From: Alligator mississippiensis
Lineage: Eukaryota; Chordata; Crocodylia; Alligatoridae
NCBI RefSeq assembly: GCF_030867095.1
Contig: NC_081835.1
Location: forward strand, 40,965,892 to 41,029,891
Reading direction: 5' to 3'
Length of the DNA stretch: 64,000 nucleotides
The notes below the pieces were generated by a model. It worked only from the letters and a program-made list of their open reading frames with translations. It was not told the DNA's origin and did not search any database. The position numbers were made by a program, and so were the translations under genes. Below, one piece after another: positions 22,701-32,985 of the stretch. Each line of letters opens with the position of its first letter. Positions within the stretch are counted from its first letter, which is position 1.

Positions 22701-24692
22701 AAGACAACTTGCAGTCACCCAGATAAGCCCTGCTATCATGGGTCAAAACCTTTACAAGGAATCCCAGGCTTGCTAAGTGCTGTAGCCTAAGCAGCCACAT
22801 ATAGGGCCCAAAAAGGGCCCTGACCCATCCCAAGCAAATAAAAGGCACCCACCTCCTGGCCACGAGGGTAGATCTGCAACTCCTCAATGGTGAAGTGCAG
22901 CCAGACTGGTGAGGGCTGTCGCAAAATCATACGTATTGCCATGACCTCATCAACATCACAAAGCATCTGCCAGAGACACAATGGAAGTTGAAAATGTATC
23001 ACTTTAGCTGCAAGAAGCCCAATGGACACTACAGTCAGTCCCTTTAACTGAACTTTGGCACTTATAAGGCAGGACATAGAAACTGTTCAGCAGGACACTA
23101 CAATGCTACATAGCAATCCAGGGCAGGAAAGAAGTGTCAGGTTTGAGTAAAGAATGCAGGGAGACAGATGGGAGTTGCCCACACTGAAAATCAGTCAAAG
23201 GATTATGTTAGCAGACCCCCTCGAGCAAAGCAATGGATCTTTAGTTACAAGCACCCAGGGTTATGTGTTCACACTGCAACAGAAAAACATCAACTGCAGT
23301 AGCCCAGTCCCCTCACCAGTCCACAGATCCCTACAGACCTCAACAGGAAGCATGGTTCCTGTGAAGTCACCAGGAGCACTGCTTGGGCCATTCTCAGAGG
23401 TCTGTCATCTAAAAAGTGAGGGGGTTTGCTCAATGTGTGGTGGAGGTGGGCTGGCCACAGCCCTGGAACAGCAAGAGCCCTGCAGGGCAGCTGTTTCTTT
23501 GTCAGTTCAGGGCTCAGAAGGGGAAGGGAGTCAACTGTCCAGGCAGTCTACATAAAGTATGGGAGAAACAGAGCATGCTGGATAAGAAACATGCCTTGGC
23601 TCTGCAGAGAATAATCCAGCCCCACCCTTCACCCTGTCCCAGTGGGACTGAGCGTCCTGACCTGGTGCCTGAAGACAGAGAAGTAATCTTGAGAACCCTC
23701 CTCTGTGTGCGGGTTGGGCATGAGGCAGTAATTCCGCAAGCAAGTGACCCACTTCCTGGGGCCCTCACCAGCCACATCCGCAGGGCTGCGACGCTGCACC
23801 CGGATGGTCAGGAAAGCCGTGTAGAAATTTTTAAATACAATCTCCTGCAACTGGAATGACACCACCAGCTGGTCACAGAGAGCAAGGCACATGGGAAGAG
23901 CTTCTGCTCCCTGGGACTTGCACTTATGCCTTTCAGAGACCCTCCCATGGCAGGGAAACAGCAGTCTGCTGGGCCTTGCTCTGGCCTCCACATTGCAACC
24001 CCCCTCCCACCTGACTGAGCTCAGCACCAAGGCTGTGGGAGCAGCCCAGCAAACAGACACAGGGATGTGTAGGAAGAGCAGGCTGTACAGACTGGACCAG
24101 GAACATCCCATGGTGAGGCAGGCTGCTTTCCACTTTAATAAGAGCAGCCAGGGAGAACGTGGAGAGCTGAGGGGCCCCCAGAGACAGTGGTCTGCAGAGA
24201 ATGTGCATGTGCTCAGGGGGCACTGGCTGTGGTGGGAACAGGGCTGTGTGGCCCCTGCAGAGGGGAGGCCATTTCCCTCAACCCCACAGGATGAAGAGCT
24301 CAGCCTCGGCCGGGCCCTACAAAGACCCCCGGGGGAGTCCTGCATCTCCCCAACAGCCACCTGCAGCCCTGGCTCCGCCCCTCACCGCTCCGCGCCCGCT
24401 GCCTGCCTCGCTCGGCGCGACCCACCACCCCAGCGCCGCGCCCGCCAAACGCAAGCCAGGCCCCGGGCCGGGCGGCGGAGCGCAGCAGCCTGGCGGCAGA
24501 AGGGTCGGGGCTGGCCCCGCCTTCCCCGCGCCCCGGCCCGCGGCGGTCCCCGCCACTCACGCCCACGGCCCCGGCCTGCGGAAAGGCCACGTCGATGACG
24601 GCCACGCCGGGCAGGGCCAGGTCTGTCTGCACGTCCCCCGCCTGCAGCGCCACGGCCGCCCGCACGGCGCACGGCACCGGCTCCCGGGCCAT
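16777..24692 (-). CDS. NICN1: NICN1, nicolin-1 (tubulin polyglutamylase complex subunit)
   Basis: Six coding exons, minus strand: 24561-24692, 23662-23850, 22853-22966, 20538-20609, 17371-17475 and 16777-16818 (stop 16777-16779). All borders are GT/AG, every exon is a whole number of codons, and the joined product is 217 residues against 213 in human. NICN1 is a non-catalytic subunit of the complex in which TTLL1 polyglutamylates tubulin on ciliary and neuronal microtubules. Landmarks are MAREPVPCAV at the start, GVAVIDVAFP in exon 1, EIVFKNFYTAFLTIRV and KWVTCLRNYCLMPNPHTEEG in exon 2, RMILRQPSPVWLHFTIEEL in exon 3, FPSWLSHL in exon 4, EVQQMWVLTEMIHANRAAAR in exon 5 and VDGCYDVNLLSYT at the end. 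No transmembrane segment is evident. The frame looks intact. The larger introns carry several mobile elements. Confidence 0.97.
17697..18222. mobile_element. hAT-like MITE in NICN1 intron 4
   Basis: The ends are imperfect inverted repeats. The left end reads GGGCCAGCAACC...GGCTGTGGGCCAGA, and the right end read on the other strand gives GGGCTGGCAATG...GCCCATGGGCCAGA. The interior has no coding capacity. The GGCAACC...GGGCCAGA end type is like that of many vertebrate hAT MITEs. An exact target duplication was not clear. Confidence 0.55.
18230..18960. repeat. Unassigned repeat-like block in NICN1 intron 4
   Basis: It opens with AATATAATAAAGGGC then (GTCT)3, runs through a G-rich section with repeated GGAGGCGG/GGAGGTGGAGG words, and ends in ordinary AT-richer sequence. 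Overlapping long open frames on both strands come from composition. I cannot name a family. Confidence 0.3.
20784..21043. mobile_element. MITE with ACTGCGCAGT palindromes (NICN1 intron 3)
   Basis: The outer ends are related as inverted repeats: TGGGCACATATGCATG on the left and, reading the right end on the other strand, TGGGCGCATCTACATG. Inside, the self-complementary word ACTGCGCAGT and relatives (ACTGTGCAGT, ACTGTACAGT, ACTCTGCAGT) recur several times. It has no coding capacity and looks like a non-autonomous DNA element. Confidence 0.6.
21265..22340. mobile_element. hAT-like foldback element, 1,076 bp, with perfect 8-bp target duplication (NICN1 intron 3)
   Basis: It is bounded by the 8-base word CTGGGTAG at 21257-21264 and again at 22341-22348. 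The left end begins TAGAGGTGCACTGATA; the right end, read on the other strand, begins TAGGGGTGCACCAATA. Eight-base duplications and such ends are hallmarks of hAT transposons. The interior is a long imperfect inverted repeat: the left arm (about 21440-21820) pairs with the right arm (about 21860-22240) around a short centre near 21825-21860. Shared blocks include CTGCACAGC, GAGCTG...CTCATCTGGGG, GGCTGCCACTG and TTGGGCTGGGCTG. There is no transposase. It is a non-autonomous palindromic derivative inserted in the intron between NICN1 exons 3 and 4. Confidence 0.85.
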
Positions 24693-24731
24693 GCTGCGCC
24701 CCGGCGGCGGCGGAGCCAGCCGGCGGCTAGT

Positions 24732-24737
24732 CACGTG
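24732..24737. promoter_or_regulatory. E-box CACGTG in the NICN1 promoter
   Basis: The palindrome GTCACGTGAC is centred here, 40 bases upstream of the NICN1 start codon. It is the USF/TFE3-type E-box (GTCACGTGAC). Binding is inference from the motif alone. Confidence 0.5.
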
Positions 24738-24797
24738 ACACCAGCAGGCTGCGGACCCGGGATGCGACAGCCTTGGCAGGGCGGGGCTGCGCCCCGG

Positions 24798-24811
24798 GTC
24801 GCCATGGAAAC
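24798..24811. promoter_or_regulatory. RFX X-box upstream of NICN1
   Basis: GTCGCCATGGAAAC fits the RFX X-box consensus GTHNYYATRRNAAC at every position. It lies 106 bases upstream of the NICN1 ATG. RFX factors drive ciliary genes, and NICN1 belongs to the ciliary tubulin polyglutamylase complex, so position and gene function agree. Confidence 0.6.
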
Positions 24812-25177
24812 AGCTGCGGGTGGGGGCGGGGCCTGGGGTCCCAGCTCTTGCCGCTCGTGCAGTCCGATGGGCCGAGGCGCGCGGGCCGCAGCGGGGCGTG
24901 TGGGACTTGGGATTCACTTTGCGGCCCCGGGGCTACATGGCAGCGGAAGGGGGGAGCGGGCGGTTCTGGGCCTGAGAAGCGTCGTTGGAGCAACCCGGCA
25001 CGGCCGGAGCTTTGCACGAGCGCTGAGCCCGGCTCTGCCCGCCTTTGCCTCTGCCCCGCAGCGGGGGGTACCGGGGAGCTCGGCTGTGGCCCAATGAAAG
25101 TGTCACCCGCGCCCGGGCAGCCCGGTGCCAGGATGCAGGCGTGTTGGTTGTGGCTGTGCTGGTCGAAAGGCACAAGC

Positions 25178-25360
25178 AGACAAGGCTCTGGGTAAATGTG
25201 ATCTCTTTTATTAGACCAACTAAAATAGTTGGAAAAATTCTTCTTTGCAAGCCATTCTTCAGGCAAACTGTTTGTACCCAGAAGCTGGTGAAGAAGACAT
25301 TTTCCACCTATTCTAGTTGGTCTAATAAAAGAAATCAGACTTGCCCAAAGAACCTTGTCT
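25178..25360. mobile_element. Penelope-like tail sequences in inverted arrangement
   Basis: The left arm starts AGACAAGGCTCTGGGT and holds TTTTATTAGACCAACTA. The right arm, read on the other strand, starts AGACAAGGTTCTTTGGG and holds TTTTATTAGACCAACTA too. The centre contains CTTCAGGC. The TTTATTAGACCAACT...CTTCAGG pattern recurs at 33396-33472, where a hammerhead-like core is visible. The family call (Penelope-like element tail) is inference. Confidence 0.5.
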
Positions 25361-25689
25361 GCCAGGATGGAGGTGACATTTAGCAGATTTCTGTGCCTCC
25401 CTTCCCAGCACAGGCTCTGGGGGGCTAGGCTGAGACACAAAGTAACTAGGGACCCACTGAAATTGCAGCTAGCTCTGCCAATAAAACGTGGGCTTACTGG
25501 GAGCTGCAAGAACAGAAAAGGGCAGGGGGCCTTGGCATCCTGAAGTGGTGGAGGGGAGAGAGAGCGAGACGGAGTCTGAGCCCCTCCTGGAGCCAGTCCC
25601 AGTCCAGCTAGGAAAGCAGGAGGGTTTTGGCACTGGCTTTTAAAGTGCCCACGAGTATAGTGCTGGAGCCTCTTCCACCTGAGGAAGAG

Positions 25690-26402
25690 CAGGGATGAAT
25701 GCTAAGAAATCCTTTAAGACAGCCAAATACATTTCAGTGCTGGACCATGTAAGACAGTATCCTGCAGAGACCTTGCATGTAGATGGAGGCAGACTCTTCT
25801 GTACCTCCCACAATGTAACTCTGGATATGTCCAGGAAAACCAGCATAGATCAGTACTTGGAGTTTAAGGCGCACATGAAGCGGAAGGCTGTTGCAGAGTC
25901 TGAAGGTCAGAAGCAAGCGACTGTGTCCTCCTTGTTTAAAAGGACCACAGAAAGTAGCTTGGCAAGGCGAGAGTGTAACACTTTCCCTTCTGGAGGCTTT
26001 CGCCGTGGCAAACATCCCACTAGAGAAACATGATCATCCAAAGTTAAGGGACTACCTGAACAAAAACATGCCAAATGCTGGCAGTTTTCTGCATGCCAGC
26101 AAGCTTTGCCAAGGCTGTTTCCCTGCATTGATTGCTTCACATGTACAGTTCACAAAGGCTGTCTTGGCAGAATATCAGTCCTTCTCCATTGTGGCTGATG
26201 AAGCCACTGACCCTCAAGAAAACTATGTGCTGCACTTTTTATTTGTACCAGGGAGCTAGACATACCAGGACCTGCCTGTATTTCAAACAGACCCAGTCTA
26301 CCCCATGTTTTGTCAATTTTTCAACCATGTCTCAAACCATTATGAAGGTAACTGGCAGTTATGGCATAGACTTTAAATAAACTTTAACAAGATCTCAGCA
26401 TT
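25690..26402 (+). mobile_element. hAT DNA-transposon fossil, CGGBP1-related, left part
   Basis: The open frame from 25695 gives SVLDHVRQYPAETLHVDGG, then GRLFCTSHNVTLDMSRKTS and DQYLEFKAHMKRKA. This matches the CGGBP1-type zinc-binding fold: a Cys-X2-type site FCTSHN followed by a His pair. CGGBP1 is known to derive from a hAT transposase. In a shifted frame it continues with VANIPLEKHDHPKLRDYL and SIVADEATD, both typical of this hAT lineage. At least one frameshift separates the DNA-binding and catalytic parts (near 25970). It is broken off at about 26402 by an LTR insertion and resumes at about 27554. Confidence 0.75.
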
Positions 26403-26404
26403 CC

Positions 26405-27553
26405 TGTCTAACCCAGGCGGTACTCCAAGATGTACCCCCTCTCCAACTGAAGGGACCAGAGCAGGTGCACAAGCACTGTGGGAGGTGTAGGGACTCTTCT
26501 CCCCCTATAGAGCAGAGCCAGACCACCACTGGGGACGTAACCATAAACCTTTTAATGAGAAAAACAGTAGTGGGAACATAACATGTATAAAACCAGGGGG
26601 TATAGGGGATACTATAACGCCGCGAGGGGGCCGGATTCAGTAAAGTTTAGGCATTTACGTTCATAGACATATTCATCCAGTTGACAAAAGACAGGTTTAA
26701 CAAAGTATAAAACACAAACAGCACAACAAACAGTCCTGGTTGGCAAAGTATAAAATGCACAAAATACAAAATGCTAAGTAACAAAAGATATAAGGGAATA
26801 GTACCTGGAGGGGGGAAAGAGGTAAAACACAATGACTCCCTTCCACTGCAACAAGAATTTCTCCATCACTTCACTCACTCCTACTTGATACAGCTCGAAC
26901 ATGAACTCACATCTCCCACATGGTAGGCAGAAACTACCACACAGCCACCAGGGCTACGACTATTCTAGACAGCTAGGGGTTTTGACCTTCCGGGAGCCCC
27001 TGCCTCACATTGAGTTTCCCAGCCTTTTGCTGGGGGAGCTGGAAGCAGAGCTGGGAACCTCTCGGGTCACTGCTTAGCTTTTTGCTGGAGCTAGGGAGCC
27101 TCTCCTTCTGGCTGCAGCCTCTTATTGGGGATCCTGGAGCCCAGCAGGGAGCCTCTCCTGCCAGCTGCATGCCGTGCTGCTGAGGGTCCAACTGCTGCCT
27201 GCAGGTCCCACTTCTTTAGGTTCTTCTGGGGCAACTGCTACCACCCCACTGGCCCAGCTCTTTGAAACTCCTTCCTTGTGGTCCCTTGCTGGTCTCCCCT
27301 GAGTCAGCTGCGCTTCCCCTTTTATCTCCCTCCAGGTGACCCAAGGGGCCAATCAGGGGACATGGAGGGTGAGTCTCTGGGGCCTGATTGGTGAGGAAAG
27401 GGAATCCCAAGCCCTCCAATAATTTTTTACCCTTTCAAAACCCCTGGGCCAAATCATTACCAGATTGGTGAGGAAAGGGATTCCCAAGTCCTCCAATCAT
27501 CTTTTACCCTTTCAAAACCCCTGGGCCAAATCACTACCAGCTAGCTCATCACA
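26405..27553 (-). mobile_element. Solo LTR fossil, family L1, minus orientation
   Basis: About 1.15 kb that is the reverse complement of 47550-48615: same ends (minus strand begins TGTGATGAGCTAGC and ends near CCGCCTGGGTTAGACA), same internal order. No internal coding region accompanies it, so it looks like a solo LTR. It interrupts the hAT fossil. The word CCTGTCT occurs at both edges (26403-26409 and 27554-27560), partly overlapping the terminus, so the exact target duplication is uncertain. It contains an internal direct duplication, listed separately. Confidence 0.75.
27380..27545. repeat. Internal direct duplication in the LTR copy
   Basis: Two tandem copies, about 80-90 bases each, share GATTGGTGAGGAAAGGGA, CCAAGTCCTCCAAT/CCAAGCCCTCCAAT and CCCTTTCAAAACCCCTGG. 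The related LTR at 47550 has only one copy, so the duplication arose after the two copies separated or in a sub-lineage. Confidence 0.75.
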
Positions 27554-27910
27554 CCTGTCTGACAATGTTACATGCATGTGCAAGACTTTCTTCAATCTGC
27601 TCCCAGGAATTCTGCCCAACACTGTTCATGTCATCTGTAATGTGTACATCCTGTCTCTAGTAAGTGACATCAGGTGCACTCAGTTCTTCAATGTGGATAG
27701 CCTGGTATCTTTCTTCAAGAAAGCCTTCAAGCACTGTCCAGGCCATAAGGTCCAGTACAGGAGTTATCAACGGTCAAAGTGTAACAAAAAGTCCCTTTTT
27801 GCCTTCACCGCCCTATTTGTGCATTTCTTTTTCCTTCTAAGTATTGGCAGAGACCTAGCACACTCATTGTATGGGTGTGGCAAGGCTCAGAGCAAGCCAG
27901 AAACCTAAAA
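27554..27910 (+). mobile_element. hAT DNA-transposon fossil, CGGBP1-related, right part
   Basis: The open frame continues the hAT catalytic region: CKTFFNLLPGILPNTVHVIC, then NVYILSLVSDIR and FFKKAFKHCPGHKVQYRSY. The order and orientation match the left part at 25690-26402. The right terminus of the transposon was not found; sequence to about 28030 has no clear identity. Confidence 0.65.
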
Positions 27911-28475
27911 TGGCTTTCTGTTGGAGAAACCTACAAACTACATCTACATATCAAATGAGCTAAGTGTCACTAAAGGAAACAAAATAACAAAAATATCCAC
28001 TTCAAAGCAAAGCCTGTAAGAGACAAGAAAAGCCAAGGTGCATTAAAAACATGACTGTAAATATATCATGGTGAACACATTCCCCCTTTGATTAAAACCA
28101 ATTTCCCAAAGCAAACTTCCCATATCTGTTTAAAGTTTATGGTAAATCAGTCTGCTGCATCTAACCTAACTCACTTATTGTTCCCAGTGGCCGTTAATCC
28201 TCACTACCTCAAATTTGCATTTATTGATTCAGGTATAATTCTTTTATATTTCATCTGCCTCATCTTTACCTTGGCATTCTGTATTTTATATTTTATGCCT
28301 TTTAACTTTTAATAAATGTATTTTTCTTGAAGGTAAAGTCATACCTTGTATCAGTAGAACTATTATTGTAAGAATGCATTGGAATTGTAATCCCTGGAAT
28401 TGCATTGCTGCATTGGGGCTGGTTTCCTGAATGAATGGGAGTGAATCTGAGTAAGTGATTAAGTAATCTGGGTAA
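27911..28475. other. AT-rich interval between hAT fossil and CR1 copy b
   Basis: No gene is recognised. The 28240-28330 part has TTGGCATTCTGTATTTTATA and AATAAATG words that loosely recall the AT-rich section of the LTR at 48260-48320, but the likeness is too weak to call. Confidence 0.3.
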
Positions 28476-30008
28476 CTTGATAGGTAACCTGGGTAACATC
28501 GACCATGAAATTATCAGATTCACCGTCCGCCCCAAGGTCGACAAATCAGCCAGCAGGATTGAAGTCCTGGACTTCAAGAATGCTGACTTTGACAGGATCA
28601 GAGCATTAGTAGGGGAGGCAATGTGGGACCAGGAAGGGAAGGTGAATGGGGTGCATGAAGAGTGGTTGTTGCTCAAGGACACGATCCTTGAAGCACAAAA
28701 GAAAACTGTTCCTGCAAAGAGGAAAGGTAGCAGAAGGGCTGGCAAGCCATCCTGGCTTAATAGGGACATCATGGTCCTCTTAAAAAATAAGAAAGAGGTG
28801 TGCACACAGTGGAAGCTAGGGAAGGTCCTCAAGAAGGACTATACTTTAGTGTCCAGTACTTGTAGGGAAATGACCAAGAAACCCAAGGTGGCGACTGAGT
28901 TTAGGTTAGCCATGGGAGTCAAGGACAATAAGAAGTCCTTCTTTAGGTATGTAGGTAGTAGAAGGAAAACAAACGGAAGTGTGGGACCCCTGCTTAACAC
29001 CTCGGGGCAGCTGGTAACCGACATTCAAGAAAACACTGAACTCCTGAATGCCCACTTTGCTTTGGTATTTCACCAAACCAAGGGGAAAGACAAGCAAGTT
29101 AAGGCTCACAGGGGGCACACTGGGATCGACAGCCTCCCCACTGTGGATGCTGAGTGGGTGCAATACCAGGTAGAAAAGCTAGACATTTATAAGACAGCAG
29201 GACCAGACAGACTTCATCTGAGAGTGCTGAAGGAGCTGGCTGAGGTCATCGTGGAACCCCTGGCAAAGCTCTTTCAGAATTCGTGGTGCACAGGGGAAAT
29301 GCCTGAGGATTGTGCCCATCTTCAAGAAGGGGAAGAGGGAGGGCCCAGGCAACTATAGGCCAATCAGCCTAACCTCTATCCCAAGGAAAATCTCATTAAA
29401 GAATCTACGTGCGATATGCTCGCAGAAGGTAAGAATCTGAATGACAGCCAGCATGGCTTTGTCGTGGGTAGGTCTTGTTTTACCAATATCATCTCCTCCT
29501 ATTACCAGGTCTCTTATCATCTGGGCGTGGGAAATGAGGTAGACATTATATACCTAGACTTCCAAAAGGCTTTTGATCTAGTATCCCATGATATCCTTGT
29601 GGGAAAACTGGAAGATTGTGGGCTCAGCTGCTCAACAGTTCAGTGGGTGGGAAACTGGCTACATGGTAATAGCTACAGAGTTCTCATGAACGGATCTGTG
29701 TCATCCTGGTGTGAAGTGGCTAGTGGTGTCCCTCAGGAATCTGTGCTTGGACCGGTGCTTTTCAACATCTTTATCAGTGATTTGGATGGGGAAGTGAGAA
29801 GCTCACTGGCCAAGTTCATGGGTGACACCAAGTTTTGGGGCAGTGTGGTCACGCCAGAAGATAGGTTGCTGATACAGGCGGACCTAGACAGACTAGGGAG
29901 CTGGGCAGACTGGAACCAGATGAAGTTTAACACTTCCAAGTGTAAGATGCTCCATCTGGGGGCAAACAACCTTCAACATACATACAAGCTTGGTGGTCAC
30001 AGCTTATA
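28476..30008 (+). mobile_element. CR1 LINE copy b, first segment
   Basis: It begins in the endonuclease-RT linker (NIDHEIIRFTV, EVLDFKNADFDRIRALVGEA) and runs through the RT: SRRKTNGSVGPLLN, YKTAGPDRLHLRVLKELAEV, IIYLDFQKAFDLVSHDIL, FNIFISDLDGEV and FMGDTKFW. The usual FADDTK catalytic motif has become FMGDTK, so an active-site aspartate is lost as well as the frame (breaks near 29340-29415). It stops abruptly at 30008 where antiparallel copy c begins and resumes after 32120. Confidence 0.92.
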
Positions 30009-32120
30009 GTTCCATAGTTTCATAGTTGGTAGGGTCGGAAGGGACCTAAGCAGATCATCAAGTCTGACCCCCTGCCATGGCAGGAAAGAGTACTGGGGTC
30101 AAATGACCCCAGCAAGGTGTTCATCCAGCCTCCTCTTAAAGACCCCCAGGGTAGGAGCCAGCACCACTTCTCTTGGAAGTTGGTTCCAGATCCTGGCTGC
30201 CCTGACTGTGAAGTAGCACCTCCTGATGTCTAGTCTGAATCTACTCTCTGCCAGCTTGTAACTGTTATTTCTAGTCACTCCTGGTAGCGCTCAGGGGAAC
30301 AGGGACTCCCCCAATGCCTGCTGGTCCCCTCTGACTAGTTTGTAAACAGCCACTAGATCCCCCCCTCAGTCTTCTCTTGTGGAAGCTGAACAGGTTCAGG
30401 TCCCTCAGCCTCTCCTTGTAGGGCCTGCCCTGCTGCCCCCTGATCATGCGACTGGCCCTCCTCTGGACCCTCTCCATGTTGTCCACATACCTCCTGAAGT
30501 GCGGCACCCAAAACTGGACCCAGTACTCCAACTGTAGCCTGACCAGTGTCACATAGAGGGGGAGGATCACCTCCTTGGACCTCCTTGAGATGCATCTGTG
30601 GATGCATGACAAGGTATGATTGGCCTTCCTGACTGCGCCCCACACTGTCAGCCCATGCTCATTTTGGCATCAATAATGACTCCAAGATCCTTTTCTGCTT
30701 CTGCACTGACAAGAAGGGAGTTCCCCAGTCTATAGGTATGCTGCTGGTTCTTCCTCCCCAGGTGCAGCACCTTGCACTTGTCAGTGTTGAAACCCATCCT
30801 GTTCTCATCTGCCCACCCCTGTAACCTGTCCAGGTCCAATTGCAGCCTATTTATTCCTCCCTTCTAGTGTGTCCACTTCCCCCCACATCTTAGTGTTGTC
30901 TGCGAATTTGAACAGGGTGCTTTTACCCCCTCGTCCAAGTCACTGATGAAGATATTGAACAGTATGGGCCGGAGGACCGAGCCCTGGGGGACCCCACTGC
31001 CCACATCCCTCCAGGTCGAAAATGACCCATCCACCACCAGTCTCTGGGTGCGGCCCTCCAGCCAGTTAGTGACCCATTTGACTGTGTAGGTGCCAACGCC
31101 ACAGTCCCCTAGTTTTTTAATGAGAATGGGGTGAGAGACAGTGTCGAAGGCCTTCCTAAAGGCCAGAAAGACTACGTCCACTGCTACTCCTGCATCTAAG
31201 GATTTTGTGACCTGGTCATAGAAGGCCACCAGGTTGGTCTGACAGGACCTGCCTCTAATGTGTTGGTTGTCCCTAAGCATAACCTCCCCTGCTGGCCCCT
31301 CGCGGACATGTGCCAGGATAATTCTCTCAAAAAGCTTACCCAGGATCAAGGTAAGACTAACTGGCCTATAGTTTCCTGGGTCCTCCTTCCTCCCTTTTTT
31401 CAAAATGGGAACCACATTGGCCCTTTTCCAGTCCTCTGGCACCACACCAGAGCACCATGAGTGCTCGTAAAGCTGTGCCAGGGGTCCTGCAATGACCTCT
31501 GCTAATTCCCTCAGCACTCTGGGGTGGAGGTCGTCAGGACCTGCTGATTTAAATATGTCCAGTCCCTCCAGAAGTTCCCTGACTACATCCTCACTGACCC
31601 TAGGCCTGGGTGCATCTCCCCTGGAGCCTACGGGGGTCCCGGTGTGGGGGGTGACCCGATCCCTGCTCAGGAAAATGGAGGCAAAGAAATTGTTAAATAG
31701 GTTAGCTTTGCTGTCTGATGCGACGACCAGATTTCCTAGCATGTCTTGCAGAGGCCCCACGTTACCTGGTACCTTCTTTTTACCCCCTATGTATTTAAAA
31801 AAGGACTTCTTGTTGTCCTTGATCCAGGTAGTTAGTCCCAGTTCCATCTCCGCCTTGGCCTTCCTGACCGCCCCCCTGCAGCCCCAAGCAACCGAGGTAT
31901 AGTCCTCCCTGGTGGTGGCCCCTCCCTTCCATTGGGTGTACACCTCCTTTTTAGCTAGGAGACATTCCCGTATGCTTTTGGTGAGCCAAGGGGGCTTTTG
32001 CGCCCTCTTGCCCGCTTTGATCCATGTTGGGATTACCTCCCTTTGGGCTTGGAGGATCATCTCCTTAAGGAACGACCACTCTTCTTGGACACCCGACTCC
32101 TCTCCCCTCTGGGACCTCAG
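30009..32120 (-). mobile_element. CR1 LINE copy c, inserted antiparallel in copy b
   Basis: The minus strand carries the CR1 RT half: WSFLKEMILQAQREVIPTW, PPWLTKSIREC, KSAGPDDLHPRVLRELAEV, NYRPVSLTLILGKLFERI, KAFDTVSHPILIKKLGDCG, GSGVPQGSVLRPILFNIF, then in other frames DLDRLQGWADENRMGF and PHFRRYVDNMERVQRR. Frameshifts lie near 30646 and 30850. The 3' terminus with TTCCATAGTTTCATAG is at about 30011-30030. It splits copy b cleanly, so it is younger than b. Confidence 0.92.
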
Positions 32121-32576
32121 TGCAAGCACCATGGCCAAAAGGGACCTAGGGGTAATGACTGACCATTGCATGAATATGAGCCATCAGTACAAGGCGGTGG
32201 CCAGCAGGGCAAACAACATTTTGGCATGCATTGACCAATGCATCTCATGTAAAACTAAGGAAGTGATACTGCTGTACTCAGCACTGGTGAGACCGCAGTT
32301 GGAGTACTGCGTCCAGTTCTGGGTGCCGTACTACAATAAGGATGTGGAAAAACTTGAGAGGGTCCAGAAAAGAGCCACCCATATGATCAGGGACTTGCAA
32401 GGGACCTGGGCTTCTTTAGCCTAAAGAAGAGAAGATTGAGAGGGGACTTGATGGCGGCTTACCGCTATAGCATAGGAGGGTATCAGGAGCTCGGTGAACA
32501 ACTCTTCACTAAGGCACCCCTGGTGAAGACCAGGATCAATGGATACAAACTCCTGGAAGGCTGCTTCAGGCTTAAT
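32121..32576 (+). mobile_element. CR1 LINE copy b, second segment
   Basis: It resumes the CR1 C-terminal part: AKRDLGVMTDHCMNMSHQYK, SALVRPQLEYCVQFWVPYYN, KDVEKLERVQKRATHMIRDL, then in another frame RGDLMAAYRYSIGGYQE and FTKAPLVKTRINGYKLLEG. It breaks off at about 32576 at a Tigger-like insertion. Confidence 0.9.
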
Positions 32577-32985
32577 ACAGTAAAAGCTGCGTTATCCGGC
32601 ACCTTACAAGCCGGCATGCTCTATTAACCGGCATGCCGACTTGTAAGGTAAAAGCAAAACCGTAAGTGCCCACCGTGGCACTTCCAGTTTCACTGAGCCC
32701 CCATGACCCAGGGCAAAGCAGCCTGTGCTGCCAAGTCCCCACAGCCTGGGACATAGCAGTCTGCGTGGGGTCCCCCTTCCAGCACACTGATGCAGCGGGA
32801 GGGGTGGCAATATGGCAGCAGGGGCAGCGATGCACTGGATGCGGTGGGAGAGGTGGCAGCCCGAACAGGCAAAGACGCCTGTTTGGGCCTCTCAGGTAAC
32901 TGGCATATTTAGTTATCTGGCACCCCTCATTCCCCATGCCTCCACTTTGGGTTCAGCCTCCTTGATGGGGGTGGGGGGAGGGGGG
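32577..32985. mobile_element. Tigger-like (Tc/mariner class) non-autonomous element in CR1 copy b
   Basis: It begins after TA with CAGTAAAAGCTGCGTTATCC, very like Tigger/pogo ends, and a GTTATCTGGCACCCC word recurs near 32917. It has no coding capacity. The right end is uncertain because a G-rich run (32960-32985) and loss of some CR1 sequence blur the join. Confidence 0.55.

Larger units (their letters stand above)
24300..25110. promoter_or_regulatory. CpG island over NICN1 exon 1
   Basis: About 800 bases of dense CpG span the NICN1 start codon (24690-24692 on minus) and extend on both sides. It contains an E-box and an RFX X-box, listed separately. No divergent partner gene was recognised on the plus strand. 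Confidence 0.7.

Noticed and set aside
24300-25509. Long frames on both strands over the NICN1 CpG island
   Set aside because: GC-driven, with no recognisable domains. Only the 44 codons from 24692 belong to NICN1.
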